From assembly GCF_030505615.1 (NCBI RefSeq), contig NZ_CP129992.1, forward strand, positions 1,302,001 through 1,366,000: a stretch of 64,000 bases of DNA, in the 5' to 3' direction. A model generated the notes under the pieces. That model had not been told where the DNA came from and did no database searches. It saw only the letters and a program-made list of their open reading frames with translations. Positions 42,869 to 52,079 of the stretch are shown here, piece by piece. A program made the position numbers and the translations under genes. Source of the DNA: Salinibaculum rarum. GTDB taxonomy: Archaea > Halobacteriota > Halobacteria > Halobacteriales > Haloarculaceae. How positions within the stretch are numbered: the stretch's first letter is position 1; each line of letters begins with the position of its first letter.

Positions 42869-45508
42869 ATGAGTACTATCGAGGATACGATACGGGTGCT
42901 CCACGTCGACGACGACTCGGCTATTACCGACGTAGCCGCGACGTTTCTCGAACGCGAGGACGACCGAATCTCGGTCCGGACTGCGACCAGTGCAGACGGC
43001 GGCCACGAAGTCCTGTCAGATTGTCACATCGACTGTATCGTCTCCGACTACGACATGCCGGGCGAGAACGGCATCGAGTTTCTCGAAGCCGTCCGCGAGG
43101 AGTACCCTGACCTCCCGTTTATCCTCTACACTGGCAAGGGGTCAGAAGAGGTCGCCAGCGACGCCATCTCGTCGGGCGTCACCGACTATCTGCAGAAAGG
43201 GTCCGGGACCGACCAGTACACGGTGCTGGCAAATCGCATCACCAACGCCGTCGAGGCGTACCGCACGCAGCGCGAACGCCGCCGGCAGCTCAACGCCATC
43301 GAAAGCGCCCAGGAGGGAATCAGTATCCTCGATGACGACGGCGAGTTCGTCTTCGTCAACGAGGCGTACGCGACACTCTATGGCTACGACCCCGAGGAGA
43401 TGGTCGGCACCCACTGGGAGACACTCTACCGGGAGGAGGACATCCCGCGCATCTACGACGACATCCTGCCGACCGTCGAGGAATCGGGGTACTGGCACGG
43501 GACGACGACCGGCCTCCGTGCTGACGGGAGCACGTTCGTCGAAGACCACGTGCTCACCCAGACCGACCACGGTGAACTGGTCTGTACCGTCAGAGACGTC
43601 TCCGAGCAAAAAGCCCTCGAACGGGAGCACAGGCAGACCAGAACACTGCTTTCGACGCTGTTCGAGACGCTCCCCGTCGGCGTGCTCGCAGAGGATAGTT
43701 CGCGCAACGTCCTGTCAGTAAACGAGCGGCTGTTCGACCTCTTCGAGTTCTCGGGGACGCCCGAGGACCTCGTCGGGACGGACTGTGAGCGTCTGGCCGC
43801 GGAGGCCAGCGAACTGTTTGCCGACTCGGACGACTTTGTCGCGCGTATCAACGACATCGTGGCGAGTCGCTCCCGTGTCCACGACGAAGAGCTGGTCCTC
43901 CAGGATGGCCGAACGTTCATCCGGAGTTACGAACCGATCGAACTCCCCGGCGGGAAGGGACACCTGTGGGTCTATCAGGACGTCACGAACCGAACGGACC
44001 GGGAACGGAGACTCCAGCAGACCACGTCCCGGCTGGAGGCGCTCTTCGAACAGTCGCCGGACATGATAAACGTCCACGATATGGACGGCAACATCATCGA
44101 CCCGAACCCCGAGTTCGTCGACAAGACCGGCTACGACGAGGCTGAGTTGACCGAGATGAAAGTCTGGGACATCGACCAGTCGCTCGACCCCGAGACGGCA
44201 CGCACCTACTGGGCGGAGATGGACCAGGGGGACCGCGAGCGCCTGGAGGGCGTCTATCAGCGCCGCGACGGAACGACGTTCCCCGCTGAGGTCCACATTC
44301 GTCGGCTGGCCCTCGATGGCGAAGACCGATTTATCGTCATCAGCAGAGACGTGACCGAGCGAACGGAGCGAGAACAGAAACTCCGGGCAATCCAGCGCCG
44401 GACACAGCAGTTGATGGAGACGAAAACGGCCACCGAGACGGCCGAAATCGGTGTCGAAACCGCACACGACGTACTCGGCGCACAGTTGAGCGGCGTGCAT
44501 CTGCTCGACGGGGACGACAGCGTTCTCGAACCCGCCGCCTTTGTCGATACGGTCCGTGACTCTCTCGAGAGTGCCCCGGCGTACGACCGCGACGCGACCG
44601 ACGACCCACCGTCGGTGGTCGTCTGGGAGACCTTCGAGTCGGGGGAGGTCCAGTATCTCGACGACATCGGGACCACACAGCAACTGGCGACGGCCACGCC
44701 CGCCAGGTGTGCTATCGTCCACCCGCTGGACGACCACGGTGTCTTCATCGTCTCGGCCACAGAGCCAGAGGCCTTCGACAGCACCGACAAGGCGCTGGTC
44801 GAAATTCTCGCGTCGTCGCTGACCGTCTCACTCGACCGAGTCGAACGCGAGAAACTCCTGCGCCAGCGCGAGCAACGCCTCGAGGCGAAAAACGAGCGAC
44901 TCGAGGAGTTTGCCACTATCGTCTCCCACGACCTGCGAAATCCCTTGAACGTCGCCGAAGGGCATCTGGAACTGGCCAGCGAGGAGTGTACCAGCGACCA
45001 CCTCGACGCGATAGAGCGGGCCCACGAGCGGATGAACGAGCTGATTGTCGACCTCCTCGCGCTCGCCCAGGAGGGTGAGTCTGCGACTGAGGTGACGACT
45101 CTCGCTCTCACGGAGTTTGTCGAGCAGTGCTGGCAGACTATCGACACGAGAAATGCGACGCTCGTCGCCGACGGTGAGTGTCAGATTCGGGCAGACGAGA
45201 GTCAGCTCTCCCAGCTGGTCGAGAACCTGGTTCGCAACGCCGTCGAACACGGCGGGGAGGACGTAACAATCACCGTCGGCGACCTGCCCGACGGCTTCTA
45301 CATCGAGGACGACGGCGTCGGCATCCCGGCAGACGACCGCGGGGACGTCTTCGACACCAGATACTCCACCTCGGACGAGGGGACCGGACTCGGGTTGAAC
45401 ATCGTCAGACAGGTCGCCGAGACACACGACTGGGAGATTCGAGTCACCGAAAGTGCGGACGGAGGCGCACGGTTCGAGATTACTGGCGTCGAGTTCGCTG
45501 ATACGTGA
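42869..45508 (+). CDS. Receiver-PAS-GAF hybrid histidine kinase
   Basis: The 879-residue cytoplasmic protein begins with a receiver domain (residues 8-122): acidic D14-D16, phospho-acceptor Asp60 in SDYDMPG, Thr88 and Lys110. Three PAS domains follow (about 135-255, 260-385 and 390-510), then a GAF-like domain (about 515-670). The kinase core has SHDLRNPLNV with His near 687, the N-box NLVRNAVEHGG, DDGVGIP and GTGLGLNIV. The N-terminal receiver suggests that another kinase controls it. There are no membrane segments. Haloarchaea have many proteins of this type; its signal is unknown. Confidence 0.93.
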   Translation: MSTIEDTIRVLHVDDDSAITDVAATFLEREDDRISVRTATSADGGHEVLSDCHIDCIVSDYDMPGENGIEFLEAVREEYPDLPFILYTGKGSEEVASDAISSGVTDYLQKGSGTDQYTVLANRITNAVEAYRTQRERRRQLNAIESAQEGISILDDDGEFVFVNEAYATLYGYDPEEMVGTHWETLYREEDIPRIYDDILPTVEESGYWHGTTTGLRADGSTFVEDHVLTQTDHGELVCTVRDVSEQKALEREHRQTRTLLSTLFETLPVGVLAEDSSRNVLSVNERLFDLFEFSGTPEDLVGTDCERLAAEASELFADSDDFVARINDIVASRSRVHDEELVLQDGRTFIRSYEPIELPGGKGHLWVYQDVTNRTDRERRLQQTTSRLEALFEQSPDMINVHDMDGNIIDPNPEFVDKTGYDEAELTEMKVWDIDQSLDPETARTYWAEMDQGDRERLEGVYQRRDGTTFPAEVHIRRLALDGEDRFIVISRDVTERTEREQKLRAIQRRTQQLMETKTATETAEIGVETAHDVLGAQLSGVHLLDGDDSVLEPAAFVDTVRDSLESAPAYDRDATDDPPSVVVWETFESGEVQYLDDIGTTQQLATATPARCAIVHPLDDHGVFIVSATEPEAFDSTDKALVEILASSLTVSLDRVEREKLLRQREQRLEAKNERLEEFATIVSHDLRNPLNVAEGHLELASEECTSDHLDAIERAHERMNELIVDLLALAQEGESATEVTTLALTEFVEQCWQTIDTRNATLVADGECQIRADESQLSQLVENLVRNAVEHGGEDVTITVGDLPDGFYIEDDGVGIPADDRGDVFDTRYSTSDEGTGLGLNIVRQVAETHDWEIRVTESADGGARFEITGVEFADT

Positions 45509-45549
45509 CCCCGTTTTCGCGAAAGCTTGCCTTCGAGGGCGACGAGTCT

Positions 45550-45587
45550 GGTGGAATCGGTTGCCACCGGCTCTTGGTAATTCCACC
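45550..45587. repeat. Inverted repeat upstream of the 45623 gene
   Basis: GGTGGAAT and ATTCCACC are perfect eight-base arms 22 bases apart, placed between the kinase stop and the next start codon. They could form a hairpin after the kinase gene or a regulator site. Confidence 0.4.
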
Positions 45588-45622
45588 CACACTTACAATA
45601 CTGGCCAGCCTAACACACGGCT

Positions 45623-46321
45623 GTGACACGCGAGGCCGCACGCACGGGATTCGAGCAGTTCGTCGAGGACGCCATCGAGGTGACCGCCCAGCAGTTCAGC
45701 GTCCCGCGGGCGCTCCGCCAGGGTGTCCGTGGGCCTGGAGGGAAAGTCGTCGACCAGTTGTTACAGGACTCGGAGACGCTGTGGCGACGGGTCGTCCAGC
45801 CGGAACTGGACGATTACCGCGACCAGATTCTCACGCAGTTCGACATCGTGTTGGACTACGCCGAGAGCGACGCTGAAATCGAGGCCTACCGTGATGACCT
45901 GCTGGCGGTCGATTCCTACGCGACGGCGTTGCGCGAGGACATTGGGGCCGAGCAACGGGCAACGATGCACGACAGACTCCTCGCCCGACAGCAGGGGCTC
46001 GGAGACGCCGTGACACCGGTCGTCGACGCGGAGGAAACGGACTTCTGGGACGCGGCAGCGACGGTGTTCGACCGCGAGCAGGCGACGGCCCTCGTCGAAG
46101 ACCACTTTGCGTTCACGACGCCGCTTCGCGACCACCGAGACGCCTTTCGGATGCAGACGCAGTTCGACCCGGGCGACATCCTCGGTGGACTCGGTTCCCT
46201 GCTCGGCGGTGGATTGCCGACGGTCGAAGTGGAGTACACCGACGAGGCTCTGCGGTCGATGCGCCGGGCCGAAAAGACGGTCATCGCGGAGACAAAGCGG
46301 GAACTCGACAGGCGATTCTAG
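45623..46321 (+). CDS. Haloarchaeal conserved helical protein
   Basis: The 232-residue product starts at a GTG. It is acidic and mainly helical (TREAARTGFEQFVEDAIEVTAQQFSVPRALRQGV, DRLLARQQGLGDAVTPVV), with a glycine-rich short stretch (GDILGGLGSLLGGGLP) near residue 190 and a helical C-terminus (ALRSMRRAEKTVIAETKRELDRRF). No membrane helix, metal site or catalytic motif is visible. It may be an assembly or membrane-proximal factor. It lies between the sensor kinase and a permease that faces the other way. Not recognised. Confidence 0.65.
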   Translation: MTREAARTGFEQFVEDAIEVTAQQFSVPRALRQGVRGPGGKVVDQLLQDSETLWRRVVQPELDDYRDQILTQFDIVLDYAESDAEIEAYRDDLLAVDSYATALREDIGAEQRATMHDRLLARQQGLGDAVTPVVDAEETDFWDAAATVFDREQATALVEDHFAFTTPLRDHRDAFRMQTQFDPGDILGGLGSLLGGGLPTVEVEYTDEALRSMRRAEKTVIAETKRELDRRF

Positions 46322-46351
46322 CGACTACCCACCATCAGGTGGAAAATTGGT

Positions 46352-48247
46352 TTAGACGCCCCAGATGACGGCGATGCCCAGCGTCGTGACGACGGCAAAC
46401 ACCAACTGGAGTGGTCCACCGACACGGAGGTAGTCGGTAAAGCGGTAGCCGCCGGGCCCGTAGACGAAGAGATTGGTCTGGTACCCGACCGGCGTCATAA
46501 AGGCAGTCGAGGCGGCGAAGGTGACCGCGAGGACGAAGGAAATCCGGGGTGCCGAAAGCTGGACGGCGGTCTCGTAGGCGACCGGAATCATCAAGACGAC
46601 ACTGGCGTTGTTGCTGATGACGTTCGTCAGGAGCGCGGTGACGACGTAGACGAGCGCGAGGACGCCCAGCGGGGGCAACAGGGTGGCCGACCCGACGACG
46701 AGGTCGGCAAGCAACGTCGCACCGCCGGTCTCTTCGAGTGCGATACCGAGCGGGATGACGCCCGCGAGGAGGAAGATAACGTCCCACTGGACGGCGTTGT
46801 AGATTTCGGTGGGCTTGAGACAGCCCGTGACGACCATCCCGAGCGCGCCCGCGAGGGCGGCGGCGGCGATGTGAATCGGGGTCGCCGCTGCCGCGAGGAC
46901 GACAGCCGCGACGATACCGATGGCGACGGCGGTCTTCGACTCCCGGAAATCGGGCCGTTCGACCTCCTGTGCGACGATGAAATCCGGGCTCGCGTTGAGT
47001 CGGTCGATGCTGTCGGCTGGGCCCTGGACGAGCAGTGTGTCCCCGACGCGGAGTCTGACGGCCTCCATCCGACGGTGAATGACCTCGTCACCCCGCCGGA
47101 TTGCGAGTACCGCCGCGTCGTAGCGTTGCCGGAAGTTCGTGCTCGCGAGCGATTCGCGCACGAGCGCCGACCCGGGGGCGACGATGACCTCGACGAGGTT
47201 GCTGGACTCCTGGGGTGCCTCAAGTTCCTCGTCGGTAATCTCGGCTCCGGGAACGGGGTCCAGTCCGTCCACGTCGAGTAACTCGACCAGCGTGTCCCGG
47301 TCCGTTCGAAGCGAGAACACGTCGCCTGCCTGGACCGTCTTCGAGCCAAAGGGTTCCATGAACGTCTGGTCACCGCGAATCAACTGCAACAGGTCGACAT
47401 CGAAATCGGACTCTTCCAGTGCCGAAGCGACGGTCTGGCCGACCAGCGGAGAGTCTTCCCGGACGACCACCTCGGTGAGATACTCGCTCATGTCGAACTC
47501 GTCGGTGAGGTCTGCTCTGGGCTTGATTCGGGCCGGCGTGAGCCAGCGGCCGACTGTCAGCAGATACGCCGCGCCGACGACAGTGAGAGCGACGCCGAGT
47601 TGCGTGAACTCGAACATCGAAAATCCCTGCCCGGTGCCTTCGAGGGTCGCAAAGAGGTCGCTGGCGAGGATATTCGTCGAGGTGCCGATGAGCGTCAGCG
47701 TGCCGCCGAACATCGAGGCATAGGAGAGTGCGAGCAGGAGTTTCGACGGGGAGTTTCTCGCCCGATGGGCGAGGTCCGTGACCATCGGGAGGAGGATAGC
47801 GACGGCGGCGGTGTTGTTGATGAACCCGGACAGCGGGCTGACGATGCCGATGGTCGCGCCCAGTTGCCGGAGTTCGCTATCACCTGTCAGTCGAGAAACC
47901 AGATGGCCGAGCCGCTGGATGATGCCAGTTCGCTGGACGCCCGCCGAGAGGATGAACATCGCCAGGACGGTGATGGTCGCGGTGCTGGCAAAGCCCGAGA
48001 GGCCGCTATCGAGTGCGACCGAGAGGTCGGCCCCGGCCGGGCGGAGCACGTACAGCGGCTCGGCCAGCACGCCCCCGTCGGCGAGCGCTTCCGTGACCGG
48101 ATCGGCGAGCAACAGGACGACGAGAATCCCGATTGCAGTCACGTCGACCGGGACCGGCTCGGTGGCGAAAAAGACCAGCGCCGCGAGGATGAGCACGAAG
48201 ACGAAGGCCATCGCCGGCGTGACTGCGGGTGACACGTCTCGACGCAC
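46352..48247 (-). CDS. SLC13/DASS permease with TrkA-C domains
   Basis: The 631-residue membrane protein has two hydrophobic halves of about six helices each. The first holds the sodium/substrate motif SGFINNTAAVAILLPMV (SNT-like) and the second TNVISNNASVVLMIPVA, the paired motif of the divalent anion/sodium symporter family. Between them, at about residues 240-420, lie two TrkA-C (RCK_C) domains with DSPLVGQTVASALEE and GSALVRESLASTNFRQRY. Members move sulfate, dicarboxylates or similar anions. The start may be the GTG at 48247, the GTG at 48235 or the ATG at 48211. Confidence 0.9.
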   Translation of the reverse strand: MRRDVSPAVTPAMAFVFVLILAALVFFATEPVPVDVTAIGILVVLLLADPVTEALADGGVLAEPLYVLRPAGADLSVALDSGLSGFASTATITVLAMFILSAGVQRTGIIQRLGHLVSRLTGDSELRQLGATIGIVSPLSGFINNTAAVAILLPMVTDLAHRARNSPSKLLLALSYASMFGGTLTLIGTSTNILASDLFATLEGTGQGFSMFEFTQLGVALTVVGAAYLLTVGRWLTPARIKPRADLTDEFDMSEYLTEVVVREDSPLVGQTVASALEESDFDVDLLQLIRGDQTFMEPFGSKTVQAGDVFSLRTDRDTLVELLDVDGLDPVPGAEITDEELEAPQESSNLVEVIVAPGSALVRESLASTNFRQRYDAAVLAIRRGDEVIHRRMEAVRLRVGDTLLVQGPADSIDRLNASPDFIVAQEVERPDFRESKTAVAIGIVAAVVLAAAATPIHIAAAALAGALGMVVTGCLKPTEIYNAVQWDVIFLLAGVIPLGIALEETGGATLLADLVVGSATLLPPLGVLALVYVVTALLTNVISNNASVVLMIPVAYETAVQLSAPRISFVLAVTFAASTAFMTPVGYQTNLFVYGPGGYRFTDYLRVGGPLQLVFAVVTTLGIAVIWGV

Positions 48248-48292
48248 TCGGGGGTGGACAAAAAGGTCGGCGATGACGACGCTCCGCCCGGT

Positions 48293-50332
48293 TTAGCGCT
48301 CGTCGTCGCGCAACTCCATTCGGCCGACGATGTCGTAGGCGTCCTGTCCCTTGCGGATGCCATCCAGGATGGCGAAGGCGTCGGACGGTGAGAGGAAGTG
48401 CCGTGTCACCGCGCGGCCGAGCGGCGTCGGCTCCAGTCCGTCGATGAACTCGTACTCGAGCAGTTTGCCCAGGGCGTGTTTCGTGGGGACGTCGCCGACC
48501 ATCGACTCGTTGAGCCGCTTCGCACCGGAACGGGCGACGGTGATATTCGCCAGCGTCTCCGCGACGGCGCTTTCCTCGTCGTAGCGGGTCGTCACCGACT
48601 CCATCTCCCCTTTCAGGAGTTTGAACGCGACTTCGTCCTCGGTCATCTCCTGGGAGTTGTGGTAGACGCCGTCCGGTTCGACCAGCACGTAGACGGTCCC
48701 CTTGTCGTGGTAGTCGGGGCGACCCGCACGCCCGAGCATCTGGTGGAACTCCTGGACGCTGAGCCACTCGATACCCATCGCCAGCGAGTCGAAGACGACT
48801 TGCGAGGCGGGGAAGTCGACACCGGCGGCGAGTGCGGCTGTCGTCACCACGGCGGCCAGTTCCTGGTCTGCGAACTGCCCCTCGACGCGCTTGCGCCGCT
48901 TGTGGTCTAAGCCGGCGTGGTACGGTGCCGAGGAGTACTCCAGTTTGCGCGAAATCTCGTGACAGCGCCGCCGTGAGTTGGTGAAGATGATGGTCTGGCC
49001 GCGATACCCCTTGCTCGATTTCGTGTCGAACGCGCGCCTGACGAGTTTATTCTCGATTTGTAGCTTCTCGCGACTTTCCGCGAAGGTGACGTGGCGTTCG
49101 ATGGGGACCGGCCGCTCCTCGAACTCGATGAGCGTCGCCTCGAGTGCGGCGGCGAGTCGCTCGGGATTGCCGACCGTCGCCGAGAGGTAAATCCACTGCG
49201 TGTCGCCCGTGCTCAACTGCCGGCAGTAGTATTTCAGCCGGGTAATCAACCCGTCTAGGCGGTGACCGCGTTCGTCTTCGCCGAGGGTGTGGACCTCGTC
49301 GATGACGACCGTCCCGATGTCGCCGAGGTCGCGGCCGACCCGGAGCGCGTGGTCGATACCTTCGTAGGTACCAACAATGATGTCGGCACCGGGGTCGAAG
49401 CGGTTGCCGTCGTCGTTGATGCGACTCGCTCCGACGCGAAGCGTTACGTCGGCGATGTCGCCGTAGCGTTCCTCGAACTCCTCGTATTTCTGGTTTGCCA
49501 GCGCGACGAGCGGGACCAGAAAGAGGAGCTTCCCCTTGCCGTTGAGCGCCCGGTCGAGACCGGCCATCTCGCCGACGAGGGTCTTTCCCGTCGCTGTTGC
49601 GCTCACGACGAGCTGGTCCTGGCCGTCGGTCGCGCCGTTGGCGACGGCGAGACTCTGGACCGGGAGGAGCGTCTCGAACCGCGACTCCAGTTTCGACTGG
49701 ATGCCGGGGTGGAGACTGAGGTCGCTCGTCGGCACGGGGTCGACGTCCTCGACGGTCGCACTTATCTCGTCGAATTTCGTCAGGTCGGGGTCCAGTTCCC
49801 CTTTCAGGAGGTTTTCGATGCGGTCTAGGTCCTGTACTTCGAGGAGCAACTCTTCGAGGCGAGCGCGGGCGTCGCCGGTAATCGAGCCGTGGTAGGCGAG
49901 TTCCTTGTCGAGTCGCTCGCGAGCGCAGTCCGGACAGATTTCCTCCTGGTCTGCGCTGATTGCCGTCTCGGCGGTGATTGGCGAGTAGCGCCCGTCTCTG
50001 GCGCAGAACCGGCAGGTGCGGACGACTTTCGCATCGAGTTGGTAGGCGTCGAGCATCGCGCGCAGTCGGTTCCGGCCGTGGACGGAGGTCTGCTCGGAGA
50101 TGCGGATACGCCCGGCACGGCGGGCGAGTTCGACGAACTCGTCGGGGCTGCGCAGTTCCTCGCTGGTGCCGTCGATGACCCGGAGTCGGGCCGGTCGGGG
50201 ACCGGCGTCTATCTGCTTGAGTTCGAGGCGGCCGTGGAACATCCGCTCTCCGTCGCGCTGGACGACCACGCGGTAGTCCTCGCCGTCTTCGTGGAGAAAG
50301 AGCGTGTCCACGCGAGCGACCTGCTGTGACAC
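48293..50332 (-). CDS. Ski2-like DEAD/DEAH-box helicase with zinc insert
   Basis: The 679-residue superfamily 2 helicase has motif I SATATGKTLVGEMAG near residue 245, motif II VVIDEVHTLG, motif III YLSATVGNP, motif V TAALAAGVDFPASQVV and motif VI EFHQMLGRAGRPDYHDKG, in the order of Ski2/Hel308-type enzymes. A special N-terminal domain of about 210 residues holds a zinc knuckle (CRFC near 108 and CPDC near 135). Its C-terminal region resembles a winged helix and ratchet. It probably remodels RNA or DNA; the substrate is not known. Start is a GTG at 50332. Confidence 0.9.
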   Translation of the reverse strand: MSQQVARVDTLFLHEDGEDYRVVVQRDGERMFHGRLELKQIDAGPRPARLRVIDGTSEELRSPDEFVELARRAGRIRISEQTSVHGRNRLRAMLDAYQLDAKVVRTCRFCARDGRYSPITAETAISADQEEICPDCARERLDKELAYHGSITGDARARLEELLLEVQDLDRIENLLKGELDPDLTKFDEISATVEDVDPVPTSDLSLHPGIQSKLESRFETLLPVQSLAVANGATDGQDQLVVSATATGKTLVGEMAGLDRALNGKGKLLFLVPLVALANQKYEEFEERYGDIADVTLRVGASRINDDGNRFDPGADIIVGTYEGIDHALRVGRDLGDIGTVVIDEVHTLGEDERGHRLDGLITRLKYYCRQLSTGDTQWIYLSATVGNPERLAAALEATLIEFEERPVPIERHVTFAESREKLQIENKLVRRAFDTKSSKGYRGQTIIFTNSRRRCHEISRKLEYSSAPYHAGLDHKRRKRVEGQFADQELAAVVTTAALAAGVDFPASQVVFDSLAMGIEWLSVQEFHQMLGRAGRPDYHDKGTVYVLVEPDGVYHNSQEMTEDEVAFKLLKGEMESVTTRYDEESAVAETLANITVARSGAKRLNESMVGDVPTKHALGKLLEYEFIDGLEPTPLGRAVTRHFLSPSDAFAILDGIRKGQDAYDIVGRMELRDDER

Positions 50333-50381
50333 AGTCAGTGATACGCGGTGGGCGGTACTTCAGTTGCTCGGAGCGGCCTCG

Positions 50382-50774
50382 TCAGTCCTCGACCAGTTGG
50401 ATTTCGTCCTCACCAGTGGGGACGGCACAGATGAACGCCCCCTCTTCGTCGCCTTCGTTGCGGTACCAGTGGACGACACCGGCGGGGATGTGGATGGCGT
50501 CGCCGGCGCTGACGGTGTATTCCTCGTCGTCGACACCAACGACGTACTCCCCACTGAGGACGTACTGTTCGTGTTCGATGTCGTTCGTGTGTCTGGGCAC
50601 GTCGCCGCCGGCAGCCAGCGAAAAGCGCCGGAGTGCGACGTTCGGTGCGCCGTGGCTCTCGTTGACGAGGATACCCTTCGCGAGACCATCGGCGGCACTG
50701 ACGGGTTTGTACTCGATGTCGTCGTGGCGGCGAACGAGTCCTGTTTCGGACTGGTCGGAGTCGGAGTCAGCCAT
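50382..50774 (-). CDS. Cupin-domain protein
   Basis: The 130-residue protein is a single cupin beta-barrel. The conserved motif with metal-binding His/Glu is visible around DVPRHTNDIEHEQYVLSGEYVVGVDDEEYTVSAGDAIHIPAGVVHWYRNEGDEEGAFICAVP, that is, H..H.E plus G and the second His in HWYRN. Small cupins include isomerases, dioxygenases and ligand-binding regulators, so the reaction is open. It lies directly upstream of the helicase on the same strand, 49 bases from it, and is divergent from the protease. Confidence 0.88.
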   Translation of the reverse strand: MADSDSDQSETGLVRRHDDIEYKPVSAADGLAKGILVNESHGAPNVALRRFSLAAGGDVPRHTNDIEHEQYVLSGEYVVGVDDEEYTVSAGDAIHIPAGVVHWYRNEGDEEGAFICAVPTGEDEIQLVED

Positions 50775-50875
50775 CGCTTGTCGTTGCGTGGCAAGCGAGT
50801 AAGAACTGTCGGCGAAACTCGGGGCTCATCTCCGGCGAACCACGCTTTAAGAGTCCGCCAGCCGTAGTCTCGGGT

Positions 50876-52072
50876 ATGCGACGATTCCGTATCGGTTCGG
50901 CGTTCGGAATCCCAATCAAACTGGACCTGACCTTTCTCCTCGTCTTGCCACTGTTTGCCGTCGTCATCGCGATACAGGTCGAAACCTGGACGGACATGCT
51001 CAACCAGTTCTGGGCGGCCGACATCGACCCCCAACCGCTCGTGGCGTCGCCGGTCTCGTGGGCTCTCGGACTGACCGCCGCGCTCGGCCTCTTTGCGGGT
51101 ATCGTCCTCCACGAACTGGGCCACTCGCTGGTGGCGATGCGCTACGGCGTCGCTATCGACTCGATTACGCTCTGGCTCTTTGGCGGTATCGCGCAACTCG
51201 AAGAGTTTCCCGAGGAGTGGCAACAGGAACTGTACGTCGCCATCGCCGGCCCCGTCGTCAGCGTCGCGCTGGGCGGCATCTCGTATGGCACCTTTCTTCT
51301 CGTCCCGCCATCCGAGACGCTGGCTCTGGAGGCGACGCGATTCCTCCTCGGCTACCTGGCCGTGATGAACGTCGCGCTGGCGGTGTTCAACATGCTCCCC
51401 GGATTCCCGATGGACGGTGGACGCGTCCTGCGGGCCCTTCTCGTCCGCACTCGCCCGTACGCACAGGCGACGAAAATCGCCGCAGAGGTCGGGAAGGGAT
51501 TCGCTATCCTCCTCGGACTCGCTGGCGTCTTCGTCGTGTTCAACCCCTTCCTGATTGCGCTTGCCTTCTTTATCTACATCGGTGCCTCTACCGAGGCCCA
51601 GCAGACCATCGTGCGTGCGGCTTTCGAGGGTGTTGTCGTCGCCGACATCATGACGCCGGCCGACCGCGTCCAGACAGTCGAAGAGGAGACGTCCGTCGCC
51701 GCGCTCACCGAGCGAATGCTCGCGGACCGCCACACCGGCTACCCGGTCGAACGAGACGGTGAGATTGTCGGTATCGTCACGCTGGAGGACGCGCGTGCGG
51801 TCCGGGAGGTCGAACAGGACGCCTACACCGTCGGTGACGTGATGTCGACCGAGATTCACACGACCGCTCCGAACGCGGACGTCATGGAAGCGCTCACCGA
51901 GATGCAGGAAAACAGCATCGGCCGACTCGTCGTCGCTGACGAGGAGTTTGCGGGGCTGTTGACCCGCTCTGACGTCATGACGGCCCTCTCGATTATCAAA
52001 ACGAGCGGCCGGTTCGACAGTCCCGCCTCCGAGTCGGGCGAGACCGGCGACTGGCAGTCCCGGCCTGAGTGA
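50876..52072 (+). CDS. Site-2 protease (M50) with CBS pair
   Basis: The 398-residue membrane metalloprotease has HELGHSL at residues 79-85 (zinc ligands His79 and His83, catalytic Glu80) in one hydrophobic segment, and the third ligand in NMLPGFPMDGGRVLR with Asp180. About five membrane helices are visible. Two CBS domains follow (about 253-310 and 320-375), likely sensing a nucleotide. M50 enzymes cut transmembrane regulators in regulated intramembrane proteolysis. The target is unknown. ATG 50876 begins just before a membrane-entry segment. Confidence 0.94.
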   Translation: MRRFRIGSAFGIPIKLDLTFLLVLPLFAVVIAIQVETWTDMLNQFWAADIDPQPLVASPVSWALGLTAALGLFAGIVLHELGHSLVAMRYGVAIDSITLWLFGGIAQLEEFPEEWQQELYVAIAGPVVSVALGGISYGTFLLVPPSETLALEATRFLLGYLAVMNVALAVFNMLPGFPMDGGRVLRALLVRTRPYAQATKIAAEVGKGFAILLGLAGVFVVFNPFLIALAFFIYIGASTEAQQTIVRAAFEGVVVADIMTPADRVQTVEEETSVAALTERMLADRHTGYPVERDGEIVGIVTLEDARAVREVEQDAYTVGDVMSTEIHTTAPNADVMEALTEMQENSIGRLVVADEEFAGLLTRSDVMTALSIIKTSGRFDSPASESGETGDWQSRPE

Positions 52073-52079
52073 ACCTGTC

